A stretch of DNA of 64,000 nucleotides from Kribbella qitaiheensis (lineage in GTDB: Bacteria; Actinomycetota; Actinomycetes; Propionibacteriales; Kribbellaceae). The notes under the pieces were generated by a model. It searched no databases, was not told where the DNA came from, and worked only from the letters and a program-made list of their open reading frames with translations. The position numbers and the translations under genes are program-made. Location: positions 7,688,001-7,752,000 of the forward strand of contig NZ_CP043661.1 of the NCBI RefSeq assembly GCF_014217565.1, read 5' to 3'. Positions 50,033 to 59,667 of the stretch are shown here, piece after piece; the stretch's first letter is position 1, and each line of letters begins with the position of its first letter.

Positions 50033-51421
50033 ACCTGGCGGTCTGAGGCGCCAGGTCTCCAGTTCTTCGTCGATCACGATGCCGAGGCCGAGCAGTGCGC
50101 CCTCCCGCTCGGGTAACCCGGCCAACGACAACCCGACCGGCAGACCGTGCGCATCGAAGCCGGCCGGCACGCTGAGGGCAGCAAACCCGGCCACGGACCA
50201 CGGCACCGACAACCGAATGTCCGGGCCGACCGGCCCGCGGCCGGCATCGATCAACGGCGGCGGCGCGTCGATGGCCGGATGTGCGACGGCATCGAGCCGA
50301 TGGTCCGCCATGATCTGCCGCCACTTGCTCTCCCATCGGGTCCGAAGCAGCAGCGCCTTCTCATAGCTCTCAGCACTGACCTTCTCGCCCATCTGAACCC
50401 GACGACGTACCTGCGGCGTGTACAGGTGCCGGCTGTGCGGCATGAGCGGATCGTGGATCTCCAGCGCCTCCACCTTGTTGATCGTGTCGAAGACACCAAC
50501 CGACTCCTTCAACACCTCGGCCGCAATGGCCGGCGTACCGATCTCGACCAAAACGGCCCCACGAGCGACCAACTGACTCAACGCAACCCGGCAAACCTCT
50601 GCGATGCCCTCGTCCACTTCCTTCCAGGACATCTCGATCGGCAGCCCGATCCGGACCCCGTCAAGATCCGTCGGCGGCTCGGACGGATAGTCGACCACCG
50701 GAAGATCGAGACTCCCAGGATCGCGAGCGTCGTACCCCGCAAGCACCCGCATCAACAACGACACATCAAGCATCCGCCGCGCCATCGGCCCAGTCACATC
50801 AAAGGTAGGACTAAGCGGAATCACGCCGTACCGCGAAATACGCCCGCTGCCAGCACGCAGCGTGGATACGCCACAGGCAGCAGCCGGGATCCGCAGCGAA
50901 CCCGCGGTATCGGTGCCAATGGCCACAGGCGCCATCCTGCTGGCCAACGCGGCCGCCGATCCACCTGAGGAGCCGCCAGGCGTCCTGGTGGAGTCCCACG
51001 GATTCCTGGTCGGCGACGATGCGGTGCCATAGGCGAACTCATGCGTCGTGGTCTTCCCGAGCAACCCGGCGCCGGCGGTCGAAAGCAGCTGCCACGCAGC
51101 CGCGTTCTCCCGCGGCACAAACTTGGCAAGCACCTTGCTCCCCGCGGTGGTGAGCACATGGCGGGTAAGGAAGAGATCCTTCACAGCGACCGGTACGCCG
51201 GCCAGGGTGCCGACCTCCGTACCGTCCATCCGCGCCTGATCCGCGCGGCGCGCCGCCGTCAGCGCCAGCTGCGGCGTCCTGGTGACGAATGCCTGGACGG
51301 TCGGCTCGAGCCGGGCAATCCTGCGCAGGCAATCGGTGACAAGTTCGTACGCCGAAAGTTTACGTTCCGCCAGCTGACCGAGAATCTCGACCAGGCTCAG
51401 GTCCGCGGCGTCTTCGGTCAC
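49997..51421 (-). CDS. Amidase (amidase signature family)
   Basis: A 474-residue amidase-signature enzyme with the Ser-cisSer-Lys triad: Lys in PVAVKDLFL, the cis-Ser loop PGGSSGGSAAALAS, and the nucleophile in GTDTAGSLRIPAA. The C-terminus (FAALSVPAGFDAHGLPVGLSLAG) is canonical. The specific amide substrate is unknown. It is convergent with the siderophore operon and overlaps its 3' end, so antisense interference is possible. Confidence 0.9.
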   Translation of the reverse strand: MTEDAADLSLVEILGQLAERKLSAYELVTDCLRRIARLEPTVQAFVTRTPQLALTAARRADQARMDGTEVGTLAGVPVAVKDLFLTRHVLTTAGSKVLAKFVPRENAAAWQLLSTAGAGLLGKTTTHEFAYGTASSPTRNPWDSTRTPGGSSGGSAAALASRMAPVAIGTDTAGSLRIPAAACGVSTLRAGSGRISRYGVIPLSPTFDVTGPMARRMLDVSLLMRVLAGYDARDPGSLDLPVVDYPSEPPTDLDGVRIGLPIEMSWKEVDEGIAEVCRVALSQLVARGAVLVEIGTPAIAAEVLKESVGVFDTINKVEALEIHDPLMPHSRHLYTPQVRRRVQMGEKVSAESYEKALLLRTRWESKWRQIMADHRLDAVAHPAIDAPPPLIDAGRGPVGPDIRLSVPWSVAGFAALSVPAGFDAHGLPVGLSLAGLPEREGALLGLGIVIDEELETWRLRPPGLPRADWGDGVD

Positions 51422-51478
51422 CCGTCGAGCCTACGAAAATAACCCGCCCGGGGAATCCCCGGGCGGGGCGTCGCGAGT

Positions 51479-51634
51479 TCAGCCGCGCGCGACCGCGACG
51501 ACGTTGTAGAGGCCGAAGCAGAAGACCACGATCATCCCGAACAGCAGGATGAAGAGGATCTGCCGCCAGAAGGAGATCAGCAGCACGGCCCCGGCCAGCG
51601 CCACGATCGACACAACGATTTCGTTCTGAGGCAT
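51479..51634 (-). CDS. Small single-span hydrophobic membrane protein
   Basis: A 51-residue protein, MPQNEIVVSIVALAGAVLLISFW then RQILFILLFGMIVVFCFGLYNVVAVARG, with one or two closely spaced membrane helices. AGAGGA lies before the ATG at 51634. A short hairpin-like C-rich repeat (CCCGCCCGGGG...CCCCGGGCGGGG) lies after its stop toward 51446-51466. Function unknown. Confidence 0.55.
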   Translation of the reverse strand: MPQNEIVVSIVALAGAVLLISFWRQILFILLFGMIVVFCFGLYNVVAVARG

Positions 51635-51656
51635 GATGTTCCTCTTTTCTGTCTGC

Positions 51657-52078
51657 TCCACGTCCCATCAATACTTGCTTTCCACCGGAGTTGCGTTAGA
51701 TTTGCCCGGTGCCCCGTTATCTGTGGTGTTGATATAAGTGAACGACGGATCTATAGGGGGTCAATCCGAAAGATTGGCCAATGCGGCAATGCCAACTGGA
51801 TAAGGTCGGCTGCCTTTATTTGGTAGGGACCGGCAAGTATCGGCAGAGCGGCTGCCAACTGGGTGCAACACTTGCCAATTGGCAACGCTCATCAAGACGA
51901 TCGCTTGTCGCGGCTCGCCACACTCGGTTTGGTCGAAATGAAGCTTTAGCTGTAGCTTGTCGACTAGCCTGGACTTCTGACTCGGTAGCCGGCTGGCTAG
52001 AGACTGAACACTTCGTGGCAGCTACCGCGCTGGAGTGGAATTTCTGTCGTTGGATTACTGATCGAACTGGCGACCTTC
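51657..52078. promoter_or_regulatory. Gene-free region with TTGCCAATTGGCAA palindrome
   Basis: About 420 bp of lower GC. A perfect 14-bp palindrome TTGCCAATTGGCAA lies at 51872-51885, with related half-sites TTGGCCAATG (about 51774), TGCCAACTGG (about 51788) and again TGCCAACTGG (about 51863). The repeats suggest an operator set for the rightward gene at 52079. A frame at 51781-52089 does not look coding. Confidence 0.5.
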
Positions 52079-53008
52079 GTGACCGTTGACCCGTGGGGGC
52101 AGCAGGCTGTTCCGTCTGTTCAGGCGGGCCTGACTCTCGCCGATGCGCGCCTGCGTGACTCCCCTTTTTCGCGGCAGGCCTCAGAGGTCGCGCTCAAACT
52201 CAAGGTCGAGCGGCGGGCGCTCATCGTGCGCACGTTGCTCCATCTGCCGCGCGTTGCCGATGACAACGGCCAGGTGGGCTGGCAACTGGCGCAGGCTGAA
52301 CTCAAGAGATGCGCCGAGGAACTGAGGGCTGATCAGGCCAAGGTGCGCGGGCTGGTCTCGACCGATAGTTTCCCGCTGCAGGATCTGGTCTTCAAAGGAG
52401 ACTACGACAGCACCGAGGCAGAGACGATCTTCAGTCACCTGCACTATCTGCGGAGCGCCCGCCAGGGCTCGCGGAACTACGCTCTCGTGGATCCCATGTA
52501 CGGCCTACCGGTGAGCCTTTGTAGCGTCTCGCCGCTGGAGTGGAAGCTGGTCGGACGCCAACTCAGCAAACAGTTCCAGATTCCGGCTGCCAAGATCTGG
52601 GACGTCTCCCGGGTCTATTCGTTCGAGGTCGCGCCACCTAATGCCATTTCCTATCTGCTGGCGCGGGTGCGAAGCGATCTCCGGCAGAAGGAACCGACCG
52701 CAGAATTGCTGACCACGGCCGTGGATCCAAATCTGGGCTTCACCGGATCCAGTTATCAGGCAGCGAACTGGCGGCGCTGGATGACAGTGGCTCCTCGACC
52801 CTACCTGTATCTGAACGACGATTACGTGACTCCGCGGCAACTGCGCACCCGCTTTTCGACTGCCAACCTGAAGCATATTGAGAAGAAGTTCGACCAGAAG
52901 ATCGCGGCTTGTAGCCCGGATTTGCTGCTCGATTCGAGCATCTTCTGCTGCCGAATCAACGGTGCGACCGAGTCTGTGCCCGGAGAGTTGACGCCGCTGC
53001 GACGTTAA
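52079..53008 (+). CDS. Mom/DUF4338-like GNAT-fold protein, possible DNA modification or defence gene
   Basis: A 309-residue protein. Its second half aligns by eye with the Mom/DUF4338 (Druantia DruA-type) pattern: YALVDPMYGLPVSLCSVSPLEWKL, then SRVYSFEVAPPNAISYLLARV and TTAVDPNLGFTGSSYQAANWRRW, where the family has a TFVDP-x-GTCYRAANW or SYADP-x-G-x-YQAANW block. Mom adds a carbamoylmethyl group to adenine; DruA is an anti-phage component. The N-terminal 100 residues are helical and unassigned. The start at 52079 is GTG. The family assignment is tentative. Confidence 0.5.
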   Translation: MTVDPWGQQAVPSVQAGLTLADARLRDSPFSRQASEVALKLKVERRALIVRTLLHLPRVADDNGQVGWQLAQAELKRCAEELRADQAKVRGLVSTDSFPLQDLVFKGDYDSTEAETIFSHLHYLRSARQGSRNYALVDPMYGLPVSLCSVSPLEWKLVGRQLSKQFQIPAAKIWDVSRVYSFEVAPPNAISYLLARVRSDLRQKEPTAELLTTAVDPNLGFTGSSYQAANWRRWMTVAPRPYLYLNDDYVTPRQLRTRFSTANLKHIEKKFDQKIAACSPDLLLDSSIFCCRINGATESVPGELTPLRR

Positions 53009-53031
53009 GGCTCTGGATGCCAGAACCCTAG

Positions 53032-54574
53032 CTACTGGGGTTTGACGATGAAGCGGGAGCGGCTGAGTAGGGCGTCTACCCGGCGGCGGTCGGGCATGGA
53101 GTTGGAGAGCGGGAAGTCGGCGGTAGCGCAGGCCATCGCGGCGGTTGCCCAGAGAGCTAGTTGCTCGGAGAATTCGCGCTTGTGGTCGATCAGCTGGGCA
53201 GCCAGGGCTGCGCAGAAGGCGTCGCGGGCTGCTGACGACTCTTTGTAGATCGACGGGAAGCTCGGCACGCTGAACGTCTGGAGTTCGGTGTCGGAGTACA
53301 CGGTGCAGCCGCCGTTGCCGAGGATGCAGAGGGTTTCTACTCCGTAGGCGAGGAGATGGCGTGCGACCGGGTCCGGATCGAACCTGTCCTGACCAGGTGG
53401 GGAGTAGCGGCCGAGTTCCCAGGCGTGGGCCACCATGTAGTCGATCTGGGCCAGGGAATGGCGGGAGATGTCGTCGTCCGGATACGGCTGGCCGGGCGTG
53501 ACGATGACGAGTGGCCGGTCCTGCTCGGCTGAATGAACCACTTCGAGCGTGCGCTGAACGGTCTCGCGGGGGACCTCAAAGGTGACCAAGACGGCGTCGC
53601 AGTCGATGAGTTCATCGGACAGGCCCTCGATGTCGCGGGTGTCGAGATGTACTTCCATCTGATTGCGCCAGTTGACCGCGATGCTGTCGCCGAGTTCCAT
53701 CTCTATGACACCGGTGAAGGGAGTCCGCGCCCGCGGGATCATCTTGATCAGCGACGTGTTGACCTCCTCGTCGCGCAAGTAGTGAATGATGTCCTGACCA
53801 AAACGGTCGTCGGCGACGGCAGCGACCAGAGTGACCTCCAGGCCGAGCCGGGGCCGCGGCCACCGCCTGCGAGACACCTTTGCCGCCCGGAGAGAGATCG
53901 AAGCCGTACGCCTCGCTCGAGGTCTCGCTCTGCGGCAGGCTCCTGGTTCGGAAGGTGGCATCCATGACAGCGCCACCCACGACGATCACGCGCCCCTGAG
54001 GTGTGGCTGCGGTGCCGTTCGCGGGCGATTCGGCTGGCGTCGGCATCATCGCGTTCCTGGAGCCGACCGAATTGACTTCACGCCTGATCAACTGGCGCGC
54101 GAGTTCACGGAGTACGTCACGTTCGATCGTGCCGCGCAAGGTGCGGTCGCTTGGCCCGTCGCCCGGCTCCAGACCCATCGACTCGTGCAGCCGGCCCCAG
54201 TTGTTGAGCAGCGCACTCCGGCGGATCCCTAGCGAATTGGAGCTGAGGGCATGGATCACCTTTTCCTCGATGTCGTGCTGCCTGTGCAGGTCAGCAAACA
54301 GCCCGAGCGCCAGAACCGCGTCGGCGACTATCCGATGGGTCCCGTCAATGGTCTCGAGCACGCACTGCGAAACAACGCCGACCACTGCGGGCGGTAGTGG
54401 AACCTTGTGCACATTCGCGAACCGCTGAGTGGCATGCAGTCTGAGCAGCGGCGCGGCCTCGTCCCGCCCCGCCTGTAGCCGGGCAAGTGTCAACCCGTCG
54501 CGTGCCCTCAACTTCTCCAAGACATGGACAAGGATCAACGCGTCGGGAGATTCATAGTCGTTATGGTCCGCCAC
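53032..54574 (-). pseudogene. PfkB-family protein with helical N-domain, one-base frameshift
   Basis: The frame from 54574 gives a helical N-terminal domain (ALILVHVLEKLRARDGLTLARLQAGRDEAAPLLRLHATQRF ...) and the start of a ribokinase/PfkB domain (RVIVVGGAVMDATFRTRSLP ... LSPGGKGVSQAVAAA). After the GGGG run at 53850-53853 the rest (RLGLEVTLVAAVADDRFGQDIIHYL ... ESSAARDAFCAAL) is in another frame. Removing one base gives 513 residues, parallel to the paralogue at 54762. The usual GAGD anion-hole motif reads AARD here. Confidence 0.85.
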
Positions 54575-54761
54575 AGTCCTACCCCAGAGCCCCTAGGACT
54601 TTGCTCGCTAAGACAACTGTCGTCACGGTCAGAGTTAACACCAGGGCCTCGTTGTTGTTAAACAAACGACCCCCTCACTTCCGTGGATAGCAGATCTCGT
54701 TGTCGCTGGTTCTGCGCTTCATTGCAACATAGTTGGCGGCTGGCCGCGCGCGGACAGCCTG

Positions 54762-56258
54762 TCACGAGAGGGTTTGGAGGCGTTGCTCTATTTGGGGGCG
54801 GGTAGGGAGGGAGTTGAGGGTGCCGAAGGATTCGGCGGCGTAGGCCATGGCGGCGGTGGCCCAGCGGGCGACTGGCTGGGTGAGGGTGCGGTTGTTCTCG
54901 AGGAGTTTGGCTACCAGGGCTGCACAGAAAGCGTCTCTGGCCGTGGAGGACTCTTTGTATAGAGAGAAGACGCTGGAGAGGCGGAAGGTGCCGGCGGCGG
55001 TGTCCGAGTAGATGGTGCCGCCGCCGTTGCCGAGAAGGCAGAGGGTTTCGATGCCGCGGGAGAGGAGGTGTTCGCCGACTCGGTCTGGGTTGAATCGCAG
55101 CAGATCGGGCGGACTGTACTTGTCGAGCTCCCAGGCGTGCGAGACGAAGTAGTCGATCAGTTGGAGTGAGGCTCTGGAGATGCCCTCATTGGGGTCGGGC
55201 TGGCCGGACGTGACGATGATCAGCGGGCGGCGACCGGTGTCTGCGTCGGCGTGGGCCAAGGTGAGGGTTCGCTGGGTGGTCTCGCGGGGGATCTCGAAGG
55301 TAAGCAGCAGGGCGTCGCAGGCCGCGATCTCCTCGGCGTTCGTATCGACGTCGTTGGTGTCGAGTTTCACGACTTGATCATTGCGCCAGATCAGCGCGAT
55401 GCTGTCGCCGAGGTCCAGTTCGACGACGCCGGTGAACGGGGTTCGCGCGCCGCGGACGATCTTCAGCAGCGATGTGTCGACGTTCTCGGCTTTGAGATAG
55501 TCAATAATCTCCCGGCCGAAGCGGTCGTCGCCGATCGCGGCGACCAGGGACACCTCGAGTCCGAGCTTGGCGGCGGCGACTGCCTGCCAGAGGCCCTTGC
55601 CTCCGGGCATCAGTTGGAAGTCATGAGCGAAGCCGGAGGTCTCGTGCGCTGGGATCATCTTGGTCCGGAAGGTCGCATCCATGACGGCGCCGCCGACGAC
55701 TATCACCCGGCCGTACTTCGGGGCGGCCGGCTCGGAATCGGGCTCGTCGAGCGGAGCGGTGGTTGTCGGATCGGTCGGTTGGGGGCTGACCAACGCGTAG
55801 GCGAGTTCGCGTAGTACGCGGAGTTCTACTGTTTCGCGGAGGGTACGGTCGCTCGGTGGGGGGCCGGCGGTGAAGCTGAGAGCTTCGTGCAATCGATGCC
55901 AATGATTCAGCAGAGCGAGGCGGCGGCGGCCGAGGGTGTCGGAGCGGAGGTCCTGGATCACCTTGGCCGGTACGCCGTTGGCTGCGTACGAGTCGGCGAA
56001 CAGGCCGAGAGCGAGGGTCGCGTCGGCGACGACCTGGTGGGTGCCGTTGGTCATCCGGCGGACGGCGCCACCCACGACGTTCACCGCCGCCTCGGCGTCG
56101 CCCTGCGCGGCCGGGAGGCGGAGGAGAGATGCGGCCTGACCGCGGCGATCTGCGTGTAGGCGGGCTGGAACCAGACCGTCGCGCATTCTGAGTTTCAGGA
56201 GTGCGTGGGTCAGGATCTGGCCGTCGGAGGATTCCGCTGCATCGAAGTCGTCGACCAT
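54762..56258 (-). CDS. PfkB-family protein with novel N-terminal helical domain
   Basis: 498 residues. Residues 1-185 form an unassigned helical domain (QILTHALLKLRMRDGLVPARLHADRRGQAASLLRL ... VVADATLALGLFADSYAANGVPAKVIQDLRSDTLGRRRLALLNHWHRLHEAL). A PfkB domain follows: RVIVVGGAVMDATFR, signature 1 PGGKGLWQAVAAAKLGLEVSLVAAIGDDRFG, and signature 2 KESSTARDAFCAALVAKL. The catalytic Asp is kept but the anion-hole GAGD reads TARD, so kinase activity is doubtful. Start at ATG 56258 after a G-rich ribosome site. It is a tandem paralogue of 53032-54574. Confidence 0.82.
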   Translation of the reverse strand: MVDDFDAAESSDGQILTHALLKLRMRDGLVPARLHADRRGQAASLLRLPAAQGDAEAAVNVVGGAVRRMTNGTHQVVADATLALGLFADSYAANGVPAKVIQDLRSDTLGRRRLALLNHWHRLHEALSFTAGPPPSDRTLRETVELRVLRELAYALVSPQPTDPTTTAPLDEPDSEPAAPKYGRVIVVGGAVMDATFRTKMIPAHETSGFAHDFQLMPGGKGLWQAVAAAKLGLEVSLVAAIGDDRFGREIIDYLKAENVDTSLLKIVRGARTPFTGVVELDLGDSIALIWRNDQVVKLDTNDVDTNAEEIAACDALLLTFEIPRETTQRTLTLAHADADTGRRPLIIVTSGQPDPNEGISRASLQLIDYFVSHAWELDKYSPPDLLRFNPDRVGEHLLSRGIETLCLLGNGGGTIYSDTAAGTFRLSSVFSLYKESSTARDAFCAALVAKLLENNRTLTQPVARWATAAMAYAAESFGTLNSLPTRPQIEQRLQTLS

Positions 56259-56368
56259 ACGCCCCCCGCGCCTCATTTGTCCGTGGCTCCAGTATGCGGA
56301 AGAACTGCGGGCAGTGAAACGGCTCGCGGAAGCCGGTCTGTTGGTGGGCCGACTTCCGCTGTGGGCGC

Positions 56369-58729
56369 TCATTTGAGGGCGGAGATCCAACGGGTGGCTT
56401 GTTTGGCGTTTTGGAGGCGGCGTTCGTAGGTGGCGCCGCAGGTTAGGAGGATGGCGCCGGCGGTGGCGAGGGTGATCCAGCGGGGGATCAGGGGGGCTAC
56501 CTCGACTAGTTGCCAGAGGGCGATTTTTGTTAGGACTGCGGTGCCGATGATGAAGGGGGATTGGAGGGAGTAGTGGATCGCGATGAGGATGATGGTTACT
56601 GCGGCGGCGGCTACGAAGGTGATGCGGAGGAAGTCGTGGTTGCTGCTGGCAACTAGTGCGGAGGGGGCCAGGCCGAGTAGGAGGCCAGGGCCTAGGTAGA
56701 CCCAGCTTGATTGGGTGCGCCAGCGGAGTAGGCCGATCGCGAGGATGATGGCGGCGGGGGGCAGGGTGAACCATTCGAGGGTGGTGGCGGCGGCGCCTAG
56801 GGCGAAGGCGGTGTTGGCGATGATGAACAAGGCTCCGGCGATCAGGAGGGCGTCTCGGCGGTGGGGTTGCATGCCGTAGGCGATCAGGGGTGCTGCTGCG
56901 ATTGTCAGTACTACGCCGGTGCCGGTGTTCGGGGAGACGAGCAGGACGGTGATTTCGGCTAGAGAGATTGCGAAGGCGGCGGAGAACAGCAGAGCGGCTT
57001 CGTGGCGGCGGCCGATTGAGACGCAGGCGAAGCTGATCAGGATGGCGCCGGTGACGGAGAGCGCGATTGCGCCAGTCCAGTTGTTGAAGAAGCCGTCGAA
57101 GGTGGTGAAGAGGATCGCTAGTTGTGCGGCGGAGGCGGCGGTCCAGGTGGCGGTGGTCAGGGTCAGTTGCTTGCGCCAGGCGGCGGTGAGGGCTAGGGCG
57201 GCGGTGATTGCTGAGATCAGGCCGAGTTGCAGGATGTCCGCGAGTAATGCGCAGAACATTAGGTTGACCGAGGCAACTATTACCGCGGTGATCCGGAGGA
57301 CTGAGGTGATCAGGCCGGTACGTCGGGGGCGCAGGATTACCGCGAGGCTCAGGGCAGCGGCGACGCCTGTGGTCACCCAGCGGTCGATGACTGGCAGTTG
57401 GGGTAGGAAGACCGCGATGGTGAAGGAGCCGAAGGCGGTACCGATGAACTCGGTGGTGTTGGGTGGGAGAGCCGCGGAGAGCGCTGTCTTGCGTGGGAGA
57501 AGCGTTCCGAGGACGGCCGCGAGGCAGACGACGGCTGTGGTTGCGAGGACCGGGGCGAACCCGGTGGGCGAGCCCTCGAAGATGTCGGTCGTGTAGTTCT
57601 TCCAGTTGGTCGAATGGGCGGACAGAAGTCCGAAGAGGACGCGGGTGGTGCCTAGGAGTAGGACGAATGACAGGAAGAGTGCGCCGCAGATGCCGCCGGT
57701 GATTTTGAGGAGGCGGGTGCTCAGGTTGGTCCACAGGACGGTGATGACGACTTGGGCGACGAGGGCGAACAGGTATAGAGCGAGGCTGACGTGGTGGATC
57801 AGGATCAGCGTCAGCGGGAGTTGGCCGGCGATCACGGCGGTTAGGCCGAAGGTCTTGACGGTCGGGGCGATGCGGGTCATCAGGAGGTTGATGGCGGCAA
57901 CCACCGCGAACGCGACCCCGGCGTACGAGAGCCCGGTGATCGCCGTCGGTGAGACCAGGCCGAGTTCGCGGGCGCCGAAGAGGTCGACGATCAGGAGGCC
58001 GCCGCCGAGGATGGCGAGAGCTTCGGCGGTGCCGGCGAGGTTCTTCCTGCTGGCGGGGACCGCGCCGGCGAAGGCGAGTGCGGCGAGTGTCGCCATGATC
58101 GAGGCCTGGACGGGGACAGAGAGGCTGTCCCAGGTGACCGCGAGGAAGGTGACGCCGGCGGCGAGCAGGAGTAGTACGCCGAGGCCGAGCAAAGTTGCCT
58201 GCGGGCTCAGTCGTCGGGGCGGTCGGGGCTGTCGTTGGGTGGGGGATCGCGGCGGGTTGTAGGGCGGGGGCGGGGGTGTGATCGGGCCGAGGTTGCCGCC
58301 CGAGGTCCGGTTGGTTTGGGGAGGGCCGGAGGGCGTCGTACTGCGGGCCGCCGGTTGGGCGCGTGGTGGTGCGACCGGTCGAACGCCGTGCACCGGCGGC
58401 GGTGGCGGGTAGTTGGCCGGGAGAATCGGGCCGAGGGCAACGGGTCGGAGCGGGGCAGGTGGCACGGGCGCAGGTGGAACGGGCGTCGGCCGAACCGGCG
58501 CAGCTGGTGTAGGTGCCGGTGGGGCGGGCGGGGGTGGTGCAGGCGTGGGTGGGACAGGCGCGGGCGGTGCAGGCGTGGGTGGGAGAGGCGGGTGTGGGGC
58601 CGGTGCTTGGACGGTGGGCGGGAGCGGGAGCGGAGGGCGGAAGGGGCCGGGGGCAACTTTGGGCGGGGGGATGGCTACGTTGAGTAGTAGGTCTGTCTGG
58701 CAGACGGGGCAGCGCAGGTTGGTGGGCAT
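56369..58729 (-). CDS. Large polytopic membrane protein (SCO7613-like/DUF2157)
   Basis: 786 residues. A short zinc-knuckle-like start (LRCPVCQTDLLL) is followed by about 150 residues of proline-rich linker, then some 20 predicted membrane helices (ATLLGLGVLLLLAAGVTFLAV, ASIMATLAALAFAGAV, ALAILGGGLLIVDLFGA ...). The layout matches actinobacterial proteins with a SCO7613 C-terminal domain. Function unknown. The codon pattern (many AGG and GGG) differs from neighbours, which leaves a second same-strand frame open across the gene. Confidence 0.8.
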   Translation of the reverse strand: MPTNLRCPVCQTDLLLNVAIPPPKVAPGPFRPPLPLPPTVQAPAPHPPLPPTPAPPAPVPPTPAPPPPAPPAPTPAAPVRPTPVPPAPVPPAPLRPVALGPILPANYPPPPPVHGVRPVAPPRAQPAARSTTPSGPPQTNRTSGGNLGPITPPPPPYNPPRSPTQRQPRPPRRLSPQATLLGLGVLLLLAAGVTFLAVTWDSLSVPVQASIMATLAALAFAGAVPASRKNLAGTAEALAILGGGLLIVDLFGARELGLVSPTAITGLSYAGVAFAVVAAINLLMTRIAPTVKTFGLTAVIAGQLPLTLILIHHVSLALYLFALVAQVVITVLWTNLSTRLLKITGGICGALFLSFVLLLGTTRVLFGLLSAHSTNWKNYTTDIFEGSPTGFAPVLATTAVVCLAAVLGTLLPRKTALSAALPPNTTEFIGTAFGSFTIAVFLPQLPVIDRWVTTGVAAALSLAVILRPRRTGLITSVLRITAVIVASVNLMFCALLADILQLGLISAITAALALTAAWRKQLTLTTATWTAASAAQLAILFTTFDGFFNNWTGAIALSVTGAILISFACVSIGRRHEAALLFSAAFAISLAEITVLLVSPNTGTGVVLTIAAAPLIAYGMQPHRRDALLIAGALFIIANTAFALGAAATTLEWFTLPPAAIILAIGLLRWRTQSSWVYLGPGLLLGLAPSALVASSNHDFLRITFVAAAAVTIILIAIHYSLQSPFIIGTAVLTKIALWQLVEVAPLIPRWITLATAGAILLTCGATYERRLQNAKQATRWISALK

Positions 58730-58868
58730 CCGGCTTCCTCCTCAGGGGGTCCACTTCACTATCGAAGCTGGAACGAGATGCCGCCTGAGTACGTCTACTC
58801 AATTCGTCGCGTAGGCTGCTGCGGGTCTGCCGGTCGTCCAGACCGGCATGACGACCACGGGGAGCAAG

Positions 58869-59543
58869 ATGAAGACTGGACACATCGAGCTCGCAAGGGC
58901 TCAGCAAGATCGGTGGCAGACCGCCTACGAGGGCAATCCGCGGCTGCACGGCGCGGAGCCGTCGGCGGCGGCCCGCTGGACAGTCCGGCTGTTCGAGGCC
59001 GCCGGCATCGACGACGTACTCGAGCTAGGCGCGGGTCAGGGCCGGGATGCGCTTTACCTTGCCAGGCAGGGATTCAGCGTACACGCCACCGACTTCAGCG
59101 AGGCGGCGCTGCACCAGTTGCGGCTGGACGCGCAGCGTGACGGCCTGGACGACCGGGTCACGGCGGCCCTGCATGACGTCCGCGATCCGTTGCCGCCGGC
59201 CGACGCGACGGTCAACGCGGTCTACGCGAATCTGCTGATGAACATGGCGTTCTCCCGGGCCGAGCTGCGGTCGCTGGTCAACGAGATCCATCGCGTACTG
59301 CGACCGGGCGGGCTGTTCGTCTACACCGTTTGGTCTACCGCCGACGGGTGCCTGCCGAAGTGCACCGAGATCGGCGACGGGCTGTTCGCGAAGGACGGGT
59401 TCGCAGGCCGGTTCTTCGACCTCGACCTGATCCACGAGCTGGCCGAGCGGTGGGAGCTGGGCGGCGCCGACGCGTACGAGGAAGGTCCCGAGCCGCGCCG
59501 GCTCTGGCGGGTCACCCAGGCGAAACCGGCCCCGAATAGCTGA
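58869..59543 (+). CDS. Class I SAM-dependent methyltransferase
   Basis: A 224-residue Rossmann-fold methyltransferase with motif I DVLELGAGQGRDALYLARQG, motif II VHATDFSEAAL, the motif III region HDVRDPLPPADATVNAVYANLLMNMAF and post-motif VLRPGGLFVYTVWSTADG. The substrate is unknown. I start at ATG 58869, after GGGGAG; ATG 58848 is possible. It is divergent from the membrane protein. Confidence 0.85.
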   Translation: MKTGHIELARAQQDRWQTAYEGNPRLHGAEPSAAARWTVRLFEAAGIDDVLELGAGQGRDALYLARQGFSVHATDFSEAALHQLRLDAQRDGLDDRVTAALHDVRDPLPPADATVNAVYANLLMNMAFSRAELRSLVNEIHRVLRPGGLFVYTVWSTADGCLPKCTEIGDGLFAKDGFAGRFFDLDLIHELAERWELGGADAYEEGPEPRRLWRVTQAKPAPNS

Positions 59544-59667
59544 ACTGTGCTTCCAGTACGGCGCGGCAGGTTGCGGTGTGGTCACCAAAGCGAAAAGTTG
59601 CATTGACGAACCCGATGGGTTCCGCCAGGCTCGGTCCTCGTCTCACCTTCGACCATCGGAGCAAGTA

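Noticed and set aside
51781..52089. A 102-codon frame before the Mom/DUF4338-like gene
   Set aside because: It contains the TTGCCAA palindromes, has no ribosome site and overlaps the next gene out of frame.
54762..58949. A 1395-codon open frame on the minus strand spanning a kinase gene and the neighbouring membrane protein
   Set aside because: Only the part from 56258 down has protein-like composition. The upstream part is Arg/Pro/His-rich and is a shadow of the real membrane-protein frame at 56369-58729, whose helices and CxxC start are clear.
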